A DNA stretch of 64,000 nucleotides from Brasenia schreberi (GCA_036023115.1 JAYKKT010000064.1:2591001-2655000); one strand, 5' to 3'; positions 23,894 through 38,400 are shown, counted from the stretch's first letter. Notes: a model not told the origin generated them from the letters alone. A program made the numbers and translations.

Positions 23894-25589
23894 GCGACCC
23901 ACAGGGTCCTCCTTTGGGGACCAAGAATTAGATTCCCCCGGATCCATTGTATGCTTCTTTTCCAAGTACTAAAATGCAAATGATGGCAGCAGAGAAGAAA
24001 GCGACCTTTAAGAGGCAGTTTCGTCTTCCAATTTGTGTTTAATTTATGTCATGTTAATTTTGTGTTGGTGTCGAATAAGGGTATTCCTTTATGTGACCAG
24101 ATTATTTTTTGTGAATTTGGATGGACAGAAACAACTAACTTTTGTACAGCACTGCATCTCTCCATATAATATATATATATATGGTAAATATTTAAATCTC
24201 ATTTATACTCTCTTTTTTTTTGTCATTTCAACCGTTCAATCATAAATGGTTGAGGTGATAAAATAAAAGATATTTAATACAATGATACATTCAATTATTG
24301 ATAATGCTAATCAAACAGTCAAGATGTGTAAGTAAGTAGATTTAAGCACGAATAAGATTTAATCAGTATGTATATATAGTAATTGGATCCTATTTATTTC
24401 AATTGGATATATCCAGTTTCAAGTAAAATACTTCATTGAAAATGACAGCTTTATACCGTTAGGCCAAGATGGTTCTTGTGACTGAAAACATTAGAATGTC
24501 TATATATACCTAATATGTAAGTGTTTCAAATCATATAATGTAAACCACAAGAGTCGAACTTTCCACTTACTTTCACACAAGTACAAAATACATACTATTT
24601 TACTTTTTGTTTTTCAATATCAATTATTCATGGCGCTTGATCATATTATTGAGATTGTTTTGATAGAGCTTCTATGATTTGCATCTTCTACTTTCATATC
24701 CTTCAAGAGAGAGAGAGAGAGAGAGAGAGTGAGTGACTCATTGCTTTTATGTGGTATGAGTGTAATAAAAATATTTTTAGAATTTTTAAAAATTTTTAAA
24801 AAATTTAGAATTACACTCTAATCACTCAAAAACAATAGGCGAACATCAGTTGCAAGTCTCATATCTGGTTTGTCTCTTTTTATATCTATATCTATATCTA
24901 TATATAAAGAAAAAAGAGAAGAATTTTGACGGCCTTGAAAGAAAAAGAAAGAAACAAAGACTACACAAAATACACCACCATCAAACAAAATAACACAGTA
25001 AGACCTACGAGAACCAGGTCCAATTCTGCTTGAACCTTGTACAAAATAACACCCGAAGGACCTATTTGCATCGGGGAACTTGGAGGAACAAAGAATTAGG
25101 ATTTCTAGGATCATGGTTTCTTAAAAAGTCCTCCAATAAAACTTAAAATATTTTCAAGAAAAGTATAAGAACCAACCTCTTGTTCATTTCCACATTAAAC
25201 CAGTCATTAATATACAATTTGTCTATGTCACAGTAGGTAAATCAATCTTCGAATACAATAGATAAATCAAAGATGAAGAACCAAACGGGAAGAAGGGTAG
25301 CAAATTTGCGACCGGCTACAACGGCATCGGCTTCCGCTTAAACAAAACACCTATCTCCTTTATGCATCATACCTTCATAAATGAACACATATAGAAATAA
25401 CTATCATTAAAGGACCTGATTTATGGAAGATAATTGCATATTATGGTACATTTAAATTAACACAAGTATTTGGGCAGGAGTTTGTAATGCAAAGAGGTTA
25501 AAGAAGCATTTGAATTGAGTCAGAGAATTTTGAGTTGTCCGCTACATATCATATTATAGAATGAGCAATCAATTCTTAAGAGAAAGTGA

Positions 25590-25838
25590 AGCTAGACATG
25601 GCCGGTTTCAACCGGAACCAAACAGGGCTAGGAATTGGCTGGACCCGGAACAGGTGAAATCAGAACCAGGGCCTGGCCAGTCTGGTTTCAATTTCATCCT
25701 TTAGCAAATCGGAACCGGATCCAAACCAAAGGTTCTGGTATTTTAAAAAAAAAGTCTTATAAAATTAACTTTTTTTATTAAATTACTGGTTCCGAACAGT
25801 TCCAGACCCATACCGGAACTGGACATATCTATGTGTAG
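25590..25838. repeat. CCGG-rich element with inverted ends
   Basis: The left end AGACATGGCCGGTTTC and the right end CCGGAACTGGACATATCT are approximate inverted repeats. The interior is full of GGAACC and GGTTC motifs. Similar CCGG/GGTTCC patches occur near 17230, 20700, 49680 and 50260. The class is not known to me. Confidence 0.5.
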
Positions 25839-26375
25839 CTATGCACGGTTGTACTTATCAAGTGTAGAAACAAGAACAAAGATATCCAGAACAAAACAAT
25901 GAGAGCACACCTAAGAGTGCCAGAAACCATTGCTTCAACTTTTATTATGAGAGTTTGATGTGGGCATTGACCAGTGGTGGATCCGGATCCACATTATCTG
26001 TAAATGCTTAAATCTCATCTTTGCTCAAATTTGTTTTATCATCTGAAACATTTGAGACATAATCAATTCAAGTGATAAAACCAAAGGCATTTAATGTATA
26101 AGCTGCACTAAACGTAAAGTACAAAAAATACAACAGTATTTTTACTTCAATTTTTTTTATGATATTAATTAAACGATAGAGATGTTTAGGTACATTTGAA
26201 CACGTATGTGGAATCCATTTATGAAGATCTAAAAAAACCATTTGATCATTGATATCATTGATGTTTAAATAAAAAAAGTAATATAGTACTTTGTGCATGT
26301 ATGCATCTAGTAGTATTCTCCTTTTTGTGATCAATTGAGCATGTTTGGGTGTGTGCTTTGACTATCTTCTCTTTT

Positions 26376-26377
<2 letters not shown>

Positions 26378-26463
<86 letters not shown>

Positions 26464-26882
26464 ACTAGATCTGTTCACTCATTCCTTTTAAGTGGTACGA
26501 GTGTAATTTCAATTTTTTTAAAGAATTATGAAAAGGCAGAAAGGTTACTCAAAGAAAATAGGAGTGAGCACGATCCAATCAATCACACACACTCTCTCTC
26601 TATATATATAGAGAGAATACCTGTTTAGATAGCTGGAGGGGTAAAGTGACTATTGCACCGCTGCGAATTCTGCACATGAACCTTATATCGTTGCTCGTCA
26701 TCTGATTCTTTCCCATGTAGTTGCAGTTAAAAGACAGAACGTAAACATCAGGTTTTGTTTTATAGTGTATATTTTATAATGTGAAATAAACTAACAGTTA
26801 TATGTAATTATTCATTATCATCTCATCTATTATTAATTTTATTTCTTTTTAAGAAGTGAGAAAGGGTATATTGAGATCATGC

Positions 26883-26976
<94 letters not shown>
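26378..26976. repeat. Two (TC)n(TA)n compound microsatellites
   Basis: The arrays at 26378-26459 and 26888-26976 each run from TC repeats directly into TA repeats, with about 430 bases between them. Confidence 0.97.
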
Positions 26977-26981
<5 letters not shown>

Positions 26982-27289
26982 CCAGTTCAGTTGTCATATT
27001 CTGTTGATAAAATATAGCTTTTCTGTTTGGCTGGTAGATAGACCCTCGGGCATCAGTTATAGAACTAACCCATCATGACAGTATTACCATGCAACTTGAG
27101 AATTGTCTCCAAAAAATGATTATAATCATTTTATTTGATAACAACAAATTAGGCGGGTCAATTTAATGTTAGTTAAAATTACAGATGCATCACTGCATCA
27201 GATATTCTAACTACTTAAAAGGTAAATATCATGGAGCAGATATGCTCTATTATATTAAACCATCAGGTTATGAGATGGTTTAAAAAGAT

Positions 27290-27490
27290 TTGATAAGAAA
27301 GTGTGAGAAGCTAGATGATAACAAAATTTAAAAAAGAAGAGAAAAACCTCAAAAAGTGTTAAAAGGAAAGAATACATAATGATTTAGCTTATGTTGAGTT
27401 AATTATTAATATGTTAAATAGTCTAACTTTGTGAAAACAAATAATTCAAACGACCTAATCTAGTATAGGAAAAGACTTAATTGTTGAAGT
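27290..27490 (+). pseudogene. Decayed LINE 3' end
   Basis: The sequence follows the LINE 3' region (AAAAGTGTTAAAAGGAAAGA, then CGACCTAATCTAGTATAGG and AAAAGACTTAATTGTTG) with many substitutions. No TSD was recognised. Confidence 0.6.
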
Positions 27491-28678
27491 GGATAATTGA
27501 TAAAGGGGGATATTTGCTGGTAAACAAACTGAATTGCTCGTGATTCCACTTGTGATAAGCTCGTACATATATGCATATTTAGATCTATAGACAGAAAGAG
27601 AGAGAGATTTACTACTCTCATACAATGAATGCCAATTCGGACTCTTTGGTTGAAAATATAATGGCCTAGATCTAAAAGCAAGAAGTAGAAGTTGCTATTT
27701 GTAAAAAAAAAAGTATGCAAGTTTTGCATTCTTTTATTTAGAATATTTATCTTTCTAATTGAATGGTTTAAATCGGCATGCATCATCTACAACATATGAG
27801 TGTAACTACACTTACTCTTATATATATACATCATTGAATATATACTAGTACACTTAGGTGTTAGCAAATCTAAACAAATCTCAACTATCTATATTGGGTG
27901 ATGGATGGTTGAGATTTGAATCTATAAAATAAAAGTACATGTGTACTTTTTACGTAGAGAAGAAACAAGAATATGTATTTCTTGACTCTAGCCATTAAAT
28001 CACCCTTAATGGATAACTAGAGACAGAACCCATAAGATGCCAGCTTTGTCATATAAATGACTTTAGACAAGGATATTGCTTTATCGGTGTTACTCTTGAA
28101 TCATTCATAAAAAAATGATCTCATGATGGGTTTTTTTGGAGTATATACTCTTATGATGGTTTTTTCTTATATATATATGACATCCTAAATGCATAAGTAT
28201 TGTGATGCATAATCTTTCATAAACATGAAAATGTTGATATTTGAGATCAACTGTGGAGATTTAGATGATCTTATGTTTAATGCATATAATGCATTAAATA
28301 TAAAGTACAATGATACTTTTAATTTAAACTTCTATCATTGATTTCATACATTGAACAATGGAAATCTTTATCCAAGATCATGCGGCAAAATATAATATGC
28401 ATTTAAGACTCCCTCTATATATATATATATATATATATATAGAAGAGAGAGAGAGATGTACGTACACTTGGAACTTTCTGGTGAGTTTAGGTGAATATGA
28501 AAAAGGTTGGTGGTGCATTTTCTATTAAGGTAGTTAAGATCTGCTACTGATAGCATCTAACCAACACCTTTTCTGTTTCATGCATTTCTATGCGTGTTCT
28601 TGACTCTTAAGCAAGCAAAATTCTCAAAATAACAACAGTAAAATAATAAATGCTATTAAAAAAAATGAATAAAATCAG

Positions 28679-28870
28679 CTAAGTAAGGGGTAAATTTTTC
28701 ATGAGTTGCAAAATTTTTGCCACCAATTCAGAAACGCGCCATACTCTTTGTTCAATTCTTCTATAAATGCTCAATTGTTGGCGATCGCGCTCACAATCCA
28801 CGTTGTCACTTGTGAAGTTCCCAGGATCAAAGTGGATCGCAGCATTGAATCGGGTCCGTAAAGTATCCAC
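28679..28870 (-). CDS. Unassigned small ORF (63 codons)
   Basis: A minus-strand frame of 63 codons contains a charged helical stretch (DRQQLSIYRRIEQRVWRVSE) and begins MDTLRTRFNAAIHFDPGN. Its composition is more protein-like than most short frames here, and it sits divergently upstream of UXT. I do not recognise it; it could be part of a gene with unseen introns, a relic, or chance. Confidence 0.25.
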   Translation of the reverse strand: MDTLRTRFNAAIHFDPGNFTSDNVDCERDRQQLSIYRRIEQRVWRVSELVAKILQLMKNLPLT

Positions 28871-29440
28871 CTTATTACTGTTTTCTTCTTTTATTAGCTT
28901 GCCTGGCTAAGGTACTTGACTCACGTGTTCGATACTAAGAGCGTGCTTCGATTAGTTAATTGAAACTTGAGCTCAGGTCAAAGTGATGCAACCACGAATC
29001 GGACCCACAAAGAGGCTGCATACGGCCAACTAAACATGCAACACTTCAGAAACCCGAACCATTGAATACGGATACGGGTCTCATAGGGAACAGAAATCCG
29101 AACCATTGATTTTGCCTTTGCTCACGTTTAAAATGACGTGTGCCTTCGTCTTTGCGAATGCTCTCGCTACTGGTATTCTGTCGGCATCTATATGCAGGAA
29201 GGCAATCCAATTAACGCGATTGCGAGTACCATCTTCTCCAAATAACCGGAGGAATCGGTCGGAATCAGAGGGGTTGCTCCAAAGGCTGATTCCGATGGTT
29301 TTCTGACGAGAAATCAGCCGATTGTATGAGGTGAATTCCGTCCTTACATTTCTAAGAATCGATAATCCCTGATCGAATTCGCAGATCTATGAGATCAAGG
29401 TGACATTATCTGTTGTGGGAAACGCAGATTGTCAGAGAAG
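28871..29440 (+). promoter_or_regulatory. 5' flank and leader of UXT
   Basis: Upstream of the UXT start codon. A short upstream open frame at 29106-29306 (66 codons) lies in it, and an in-frame start is not available before 29441. No clear TATA box was identified. A repeated phrase, ATCCGAACCATTGA, occurs at about 29095, with a close match (ACCCGAACCATTGAATAC) near 29052. Confidence 0.4.
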
Positions 29441-32400
29441 ATGAGTGAAAGCGAGAGGTTTCAGCTGGGGACGGTTGGCGCGTTGAGTTTGTCGGTGGTT
29501 TCTTCCGTATCGATCGTTATTTGTAACAAGGCGTTGATCAGCTCGCTTGGATTTACATTTGGTGAGCTTATGAGAATTTCCTTCGATTTTTTGTAACTAT
29601 GAGCGTTCAAGATCGGTAGATAGTAGATCGTGGGGAGTGTTTTCTTGTGTGGGTTTGTGCCATATGTTTGATTGATTCAACCGAACGAATTGATTGGTGT
29701 TTTAAACATAGTCTCTTTTTAGTTCGAAAGATCTAGGGAAGGTCTCTTTGTTTCCGTGAAGTCTAAGTTAAATTTCTGCTGTTTGGTGTTGTTTGCTTGG
29801 GGAAATGATGGATTGTGATGTCTAGTCTTTCATTCCTTTTTTCTCCAAAATTTTCCTGGCACTCCGAAATTATATCAGTATAACGAAGAATTCAAGTGGA
29901 CAAAGTGTCCACCAACTTCACTGATTTATTGGGATCTGAAAGTAAACGACAGAATATGTGACTTGGTAAGAAAATCTAGAACTGTATTGTCCATAATCGA
30001 TGCATCGGAGGCAGAGAAAGCCAATGCGCGGGGCTCAGGAGTACTTCATTTGATTGCCTGAATGTTAATTATCATTTACTGGCCTTTGCCGTTTTCCTCC
30101 AATAGCTTGTGATGAACTAACTAGTCATTATATGGCTGATGTGCATGTATGTCAAATTTTAACCGGCAACCGAAAGCTTCCAAAGATGGCTTTCAACCAA
30201 TCAACTGGAACCAGTTTCGCAAAGACGAAGGCTTACTCTCTTGCTTCATTCTTTGGAACATGCATGCACTAAATCCTAGACTTATGGACAATTTGAACCT
30301 GGACACTCCCATATTCTAATTTGGCGACCTGGATCCAATTATTCTTGTCATTTACCTGACCTTTATCCAACAACACCTATGTCTTCAAAAGCCAGGTGGG
30401 GACTACACCTTGCCCTCTTAGAACATAACCAGGTCTTAAGCAGTACCCAAACATAAAACGTTAGAAAATTATAAATCAGTACAAATAACAAAACTAAAAG
30501 CTGCTTAATTATGATAAATGCTATTCTATCACAAAAATAATGGCCCTAACCTACACCCAGCCTTAGTCGTCAATGCCTTGAATAATCATGAATAGAGAGC
30601 AAAGATGTTTGTGCATAGTGAATGCTATATGCTGTGTGCCGTATACATCCTGTGTATGAAAGAAGGGAGAAAAAGAAAATACAACACAGAGAGAAGAAGA
30701 AGAAAAAAGATCAAGAATGATGAAGACGGGGCTACCATGGCAAAAGTAAGAGAAAAGTGGAAAATAAATAAGAAGACGATGAGAAAGAACAGCCATATGA
30801 GAAAACATGAAACAAAGGATCCCACTTGGGTGATAAGAAGCCTGCTTCTAAGTGGGTCAAGCCTGCATAGTTGGCTTAGTGGGTCTTAATCACCCATAAT
30901 GTTACCCCTACCTAGCCAAACACTTGGAACTGGCCAGTACCTAGGCCTGGTTCCGCTGACATAAATTTGAAGGTCAAAGTTTGCATGATTTATCATACAA
31001 ATTGAGAAGAATGAAAGAAACAAAGACTTGTTGAAAGCAAGCTTACTAGAATGCTGCTTTTTGAACCAAATGATCCGTTCATGATTCAGTAATACCTATG
31101 TTATGAGTGGCCTTGGAACTTGGAAGTATCAACTTGAGCCATTTGCCACCCATCATCAGAATCTGGAATGTGTTTGTGTTTGTGTGTCCGTGTGTATTAG
31201 CGCACTTGGATACTCTTGAGACTTCTGGTTTCAGCTCTTTGGTTCTGTTAAGTTATATTATATTGTTTCATGATGTGTGTGTTATTTGTGTACATGTGCA
31301 CTTTGAGTCTTTCAAGACTTCTGATTCAAACTCTTAGACTTTATGGACATTATATTGTTTATTTCATGATGAGCTAATATTGTATCATTCTCATTCCAGC
31401 CACAACCTTGACCAGCTGGCATCTGCTAGTCACTTTCTGCTCCCTCCATGTGGCATTATGGATGAAATTATTTGAGCACAAACCCTTTGATGCACAAGCA
31501 GTTATGGGGTTTGGCATACTAAATGGAATTTCAATTGGACTCCTAAATCTTAGTTTGGGGTTCAATTCTGTAGGTTTCTACCAGGTAAGGCAACAGTTGT
31601 CCTTCTTATTCATGCCATTTTTAATGGTCTAGGTTTACAGGACATTTTAGTTTTTTTTCTTTCCATGGTAACATCTAAGGTTCTAGCCTATTTACAAAGA
31701 TCTGCAAAATTGCAATCTTGTATACCATGGAGTTCAACATGTTCATAACCATTTAGTAACTCTGCATCATCAGTTTCTGTATTGAAATAATAGAACATTC
31801 ATGACTGATTTAGTTATATGGAACTTTTATGCGTATGATTTGTCAATTAATACTGAACCATGATTACAATACCATTAGTTAGCTTGAAAAGGTAACTAAA
31901 AGGTTGAAGTTTGTTTCTTGTGATACATTTTGTGTTTTAGGTTTTCTGTCTTTCTGCCTTCAGTTTAAGGTGTGGCAATTAATGTATTCTCAATATTATC
32001 AAATCACTTCCATGGTCATTGATACTTAAAATTGATTGACACATTTTATGCCAGCCAATTTGTTGAAATCACCAAAGAAAATGCGATTAAGGGAGAATAA
32101 CTGCAACTGAGTGAAGTATGCGCTCAGGGGTTCAATCCTTTCACATTTATAGAAGGGAAGCTTAGATCCCTTTATGCTTAAGGAATGGAAAGGTAATGAA
32201 TCTTAAATGGCATATCCAATTGTCATCCATGTTCTTTTTGTTAATACTAAATAATCAAAGCTCTGACCTTACTCTCATTGCCATACAACAACAACAACAA
32301 CTAAGCCTTTTCCCATACTAGACGGGGTCGGCTACATGGATTCTTTGTTTCCACAGATCCCTATCGTGTGCCATGTTAGCAGTTAACTCCCAATAAGCTA

Positions 32401-35400
32401 GATCATTCTTTATTGTTTCTTTCCAACACTTTTGTGGTCGTCCTCTACCTCTTTTAATACTTTCCAAATTTAGTTTTTCTACTTAAAGGTTCTTCTTTTG
32501 ATCTTCTTTCTATATGTCCAAACCATCTTAAACGATGTTCTCTCATTTTATCCTCTATTGGTGCCACTCCTAATTTGTTTCTAATAACCTCATTATGTAT
32601 ACGGTCTTTTCTTGTATGACCATTCATCCATCTCAACATCTTCATTTCTGTCACAGACATCTTTTGTACATGTTGATGATTAATTGCCCAACACTCAGAA
32701 CCATAAAACATGGCAGGCCTAATTGCTGCTCTATAATATTTACCTTTTAACTTTAATGTTATCTTCTTATCACAAAGAATACCTGATGCTCCTCTCCATT
32801 TTAACCAACCAACATTAATTCTATGTGTAACATCTCCATCAATTCTTCCATCACTCTGAAAAATTGACCCTAGGTATTTAAAACTTTCCTTTTGGGTAAT
32901 GCAATGTGTGTCAATTTTAATTTCCATGTCCTCTGAAGTAACCAAATGATCAAACTTACATTCCATATATTCTGTCTTTGTTCTACTAAGTCGGAGGCCT
33001 TTGCTTTCTAATGTTTCTCTCCATAATTCCAATTTTCTATTAACTTTTTCCTTAGACTCCTCCACTAATACAATGTCATTTGCAAATAACATACACCAAG
33101 GTACTTCATCTTGAATATATTTTGTTAACTCATCCATCATCATTATAAATAAGTATGGACTTAAAGTTGATCCTTGATGTAACCCAATATTATCTTCAAA
33201 GAAGTTTATCGTTTCTTCATGAGTCCTCACACATGTTTTTGCACCATCATACATGTCTCTTATAAGGTTAATATATGTCAATGGGATACCTCTTTTTTCC
33301 AAAGTTCTCCAAAGAACCTCCCTCGGTACCCTATCATAAGCTTTTTCTAGATCAATAAATATCATGTGAAGGTCTTTCTTTTTTGCTCTAAAATGTTCCA
33401 TAAGACGTCTCAAAAGGTGAATCGCTTCAATAGTAGATCTGCCTGGCATGAATCCAAATTGGTTCTCTGTTGTACTTGATACTTGTCTTAACCTACATTT
33501 GATAATTCTTTCTCATAATTTCATAGTATGACTCATTAACTTGATACCTCGATAATTCGCATAGTTTTGAATGTCTTCCTTGTTCTTATATATGGGTATA
33601 AGTGTACTTGCTCTCCATTCCTCGGGCATCTTTTGGTTTTTCCATATTTCATTAAATAGTCTTATGAGCCAAGTGATTCCTATCTCTCCTAGTATTTTCC
33701 AAACTTCTATAGGAATATTATCTGGTTCTACCGATTTACCACCCTTCATATGTTTAAGAGCCTCTTTGACTTCATTCTTTTGAATACGTCGGTAGAAATT
33801 GTGGTTTATATACTTTTCTGACTTAGCTAAATCTCCTAAATTAATACTAACATCTTTATTTTCATTAAAAAGATTATAAAAATAGTTTTTCCATCTATTC
33901 CTTATATCATCATTTGCCACTAGAATTTTTTAATCCTCGTCTTTTATGCATCTAACATAATTAAGATCTTTAGTTTTCTTATCTCTAGCCCTAGCTATCT
34001 TAAAAATATCTCTTTCACCCTCTTTTGAGTTGAGTTTTTTTATATAAGTCCTCCCAAATCTTAGCTTTTGCTTCACTAACGGCCTTTTTCACTTCCTTCT
34101 TTGCTTTCTTATAAGCTTCTAAAGTTTCACTAGTTTTCTTGGCATAATGTAATTTGTAACATGCCCTCTTTGCCTTGATTTTATTTTGTACTACTTCACT
34201 CCACCACCAAGCTTCTTTTTGTGCCAGTACACCTCCCTTAGATACCCCTAACACATCTTTCGCCACTTTCCTAATATGTATAGCCATATTGTTCCACATA
34301 TCACAGGGTGTACCAACATAATTCCAAACATCTCCTTGAAGGACATTTATGTTTAAATATATATTCTTTCTCGCTTTTGAGGTTCCACCATTTAGTCCGA
34401 ATAACTCGATGCACTCTTTTATTCTTTGTCCATTTTTTTATTTGTAAATCCATAACTAAAAGTAGATGTTGGGTGGTTAAGCTTTCTCCTGGAATTACCT
34501 TACAATCTTTACAAATAAAGTAATCAATTTGTGTTTGTGATAAGCCACTCTTATAAGTAATTAAATGTTCATCTCGTTTTTTGAAGATTGTATTGACTAT
34601 AAAGAGATCAAATGCCATAGCAAAATTTAAAATCTCCCTACCTTCCTCGTTTATATCCCCAAAGCCAAAGTTTCCATGAATCCCTTGATATCCTAATGCC
34701 TCTTTACCGACATGTCCATTTTAATCTCCTCCTAAACAAATCATCTCCCTTTGTGGAATCTTTTGAAACACCTTGTCTAACTCTTCCCAAAAAATTGTCT
34801 TTATACTATCTTCTAGTCCTACTTGGGGTGAGTAAGCACAAACTATATTCAAAACCTCTGCTCCTAACACTAATTTCAACGTCATGATTCGGTCACTATA
34901 TCGTTGTATGTCTACTACTCCTTTAAATCTTTATTTATGATAATACCAACTCCGTTTCGAGCCTTTTCTTTACCTGAGTATCATAATTTAAAACATGTAT
35001 CCTCTATCTCTTTTGGTTTTTCTCCAACCCATTTTGTCTCTTGTAAACATAGAATATGAATCTTTCTCCGAATCATAGTATCTACCACCTCCATTAGCTT
35101 ACCGGATAATGTTCCGATATTTCAAGAACCAATACGAATCTTATTATCTAGGACTAGCTTCCTTACCCCCCGCATCCGTCCATAATCAAAATGCAGAGAC
35201 CCTCTCTAAAAAATTTTCACTACATTCGGGCGGCAATGTAGCGGGACTAACTTCCTTACTCTCATTGACATGACTGAATTATTTTAAGAAGTGGTTTCAT
35301 CTTCTTTGATGGAATTCATTCATTTCCTCACTGGTTGAAATTCTGTAAGCTTGATTCTTTCTTCATACGAAATTGTTCAGCGGCCATGTTAACCAGGCAT

Positions 35401-38400
35401 AGCCTTTGAGCCTCATAGGCAACTGAAATTGACACACAAATCTCAGTTTTGCATGGCAAAAAAGTTTGTACATGAAGGCTGCACAATGAGTCGGGCAAGC
35501 CTGTGCTGAGATTGAGGTTGACCATTTGCAATTGTTCTGAGCTATCCCTGGTCAATCTGGGTTTGATCCTCATTGCAGCTCATTCAATTTAGTGAGCCAA
35601 GCTCAGGAAATGAAGTAGAGTAGGTTGGGTTTCTTTAGGCTTGTGAAACTGATTGTTGTATATGCATACACACACGTGTACATGTTCATTTTGCTAAACC
35701 GAAGGCCCTGCCCATGTGGGTAAGGGTTTGTCCATCAAGCTCAAAAGGGACTGAACCTGCCTCTTCCAGTATGAACTATCATCTTTTCAAGAAGTAGAGG
35801 TAAATTTTAGAAACAACTCCCTTTGACCTGATCTTTGTAAAGCTTTCCTCAGATAACATTGTCAGGAAGGGTAGTTGAGTTGTTTATCATAACTTTAGAT
35901 CAGCCATCTGTCTTGGTTTGATATAAAATGCCGGCCTAGCTGCAGTTATTTAAGACGCTCATAGTTCTGTCATCACGTTGTATAGTTTTGAAGGCTAATA
36001 CATAATTTGCATTTGTTGTTCTTTTTTTTGATAAGTCATTTGCATTAATTGCTCTTTTGTATGAAGAGTTTGAATTCACCATTTGATGACTTTATAATTG
36101 GGAACTACATATGTTTATTTAAAATTCAATTGTGCACCATCTTAGTTATTTTCTCTGATTTCATGTCGGTGGACAGATGACGAAGTTAGCAATTATTCCA
36201 TGTACTGTGCTTTTAGAGACTCTTTTCTTCAGGAAACGATTCAGGTACTCAATTTTTACTAATTATGTGCATTTAAGATTTATTTTTGTCTATTTTGGTG
36301 GACTAACATTGAAATTTCTTTTGCTCCAGCAAGAGTATCCAGGGTTCACTTGGTATCCTACTCTTTGGAGTTGGAGTTGCAACCGTAACAGACTTGCAGC
36401 TTAATGTTCTGGGTTCCGTTCTGTCAATACTAGCTGTCATAACAACGTGCATTGCTCAAATTGTATCCTACTATTGTTGCTGTGTGGGCATCATGGCTTA
36501 AAAAACTTAGAGTGTTCTGTTTCAATAGGTTTTGTGGATCTTCTAGCAGTGGGTGACTCTTTGAAGTTATAAATATCTGAAATATTTTCAAATCTATCTT
36601 GTTACAGTGGGACACTAGGTGGTTGAATTTTTATAAGTTTTCTGGATGTCACATAGCATCCATAAGCAGTCCTAAGTTGTTTAGTTTTGACTGTGTCGCC
36701 ATCATTGCTGCAATATGGCTATGAGAATGTGGCCATGAACATGTATTTCTGCTTGCACTTGCATGGTCAGACACTTTCCTGTAATTGATCAGATTGATAT
36801 CACTTGTTTCAGTCATCTTGTGCTAATGATTCAGTATGGTCGTAACATTCATATTGAGTTTGATGAAATGCGTGCTACTTCAGTAGTGCCTCTTGTAATT
36901 AGCTTGATGTGGTGGAGAAGTTTAAATTACATGGAAGACGTTTAATAAATATTTGTGAGTCTCAAAATGAGCTAACGAACAAGTGATGAGACTACTGTCT
37001 GTTCCTTTGTATACTTGAAGTAGTACTTCCGTCAAATATTTTGAAATAGTACATTCTTTTAGGTGTACTTGGTAGCAGGCATCTTCACTGTAGATAATGC
37101 ATAGGAGTTTGGGATTATCATTGTAAGTTTGCCTCTCTCTAGGAAAAACACAATTATTATAGGTTATGTGATTTATGCCTAACATGTATTCTGTTTGTGA
37201 TTTCAAAGGTTAAATTTCCTAGCAAAATGTTATTGTTTCTTGTGAATTTGTTTCTTCTGTTGCTGGAATTGAATCCCGGCTACCCCATCTAGAGTGGGAA
37301 AAGGCATCGTTTTTGTTGTTGTTGCAAGAATTGAATGGTCATGGAATAAAGTCCTGAAAAGTTCATTTCTTTTGCTGTGGTCAGATTCTTTTCTACAGTT
37401 CCACATATATCTATATGGGATGCTCTTAAAAAGAAAATTTCCCTTCCCATAAATGCATCTCTCTGTTATTTAAAAAAGAAAATAATGCATATCTCTGTTG
37501 CATACATCCACAGAAGCACATGTATGATTGTACTTTCTAGCTTTAACATGATCCGTCTCCCAATAGATGTTATTCAAGTTATGTTTTACCTTGGAAACAA
37601 CTTGCCTTGACAAGTTTGGTCTTTTAGATGACGAACACAATCCAGAAGAGGTTCAAGGTCTCTTCAACTCAACTGCTGTACCAGTCTTCCCCGTACCAGG
37701 CATTGACTTTGCTTATAACTGGCCCCTTTCTTGATGGACTACTGACAAATCAAAATGTGTTTGCGTTCAATTATACACCTCAAGTTCTGGTATGAAAGAT
37801 TGTTGTAATGTGTATAATTGTTTATTATGTTATGTTGCAAAAGATGTGAAGTATGTTTCTTTCTTGTTGACGATGCAGGTTTTCATTGTTTTGTCTTGCT
37901 TGATTTCTGTATCGGTAAACTTCAGTACATTTCTTGTGATTGGAAGGACATCGCCAGTCACATATCAAGTATTAGGACATCTGAAGACGTGCCTTGTTTT
38001 GGCTTTTGGATATGGTTTACTGCATGATCCATTCAGCTGGCGAAATATTTTGGGCATTCTTATAGCTTTGGTCGGAATGGTTCTTTATTCTTACTTCTGC
38101 ACTCATGAAACTCAGCAAAAGGGCAGTGAAGCTTCTTCACAGCTGAACCAGGTAATGCGTACATCCCCATTGTTTTTGAGTTTTCTGTGTATATAAGCTT
38201 TCCGTTAGAAAGATGTTGATAAGTCCTAGTGTTTAGACTCTTGCATTTTACTATGTAAATTTGTCTATATGAAGGAAATTTTTGTCGGACTTATTTACCA
38301 TGGATTCTACAAATTATGATAAGGCTATGTAGAAACAAAGAATCCATGTAGCCGACCCCATCTAGTATGGGAAAAGGCTTAGTTGTTGTTGAAGGAAATT

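Larger units (their letters stand above)
23894..28678. other. Long intergenic region, repeats only
   Basis: No gene is supported over 4.8 kb. It contains (GA)n near 24711, (TC)n(TA)n compounds at 26378-26459 and 26888-26976, a (TA)n at 28416-28440, a CCGGTTCC-rich inverted-end element at 25590-25838, a decayed LINE 3' end at about 27290-27490, and AT-rich stretches that share short segments with each other. Confidence 0.6.

Noticed and set aside
29106..29306. 66-codon frame upstream of UXT as a coding exon
   Set aside because: It does not join the UXT frame and resembles nothing; at most a leader uORF.
30563..30889. Lys/Arg/Glu-rich open frames in UXT intron 1
   Set aside because: They come from a purine-rich stretch, overlap on both strands and resemble no family.
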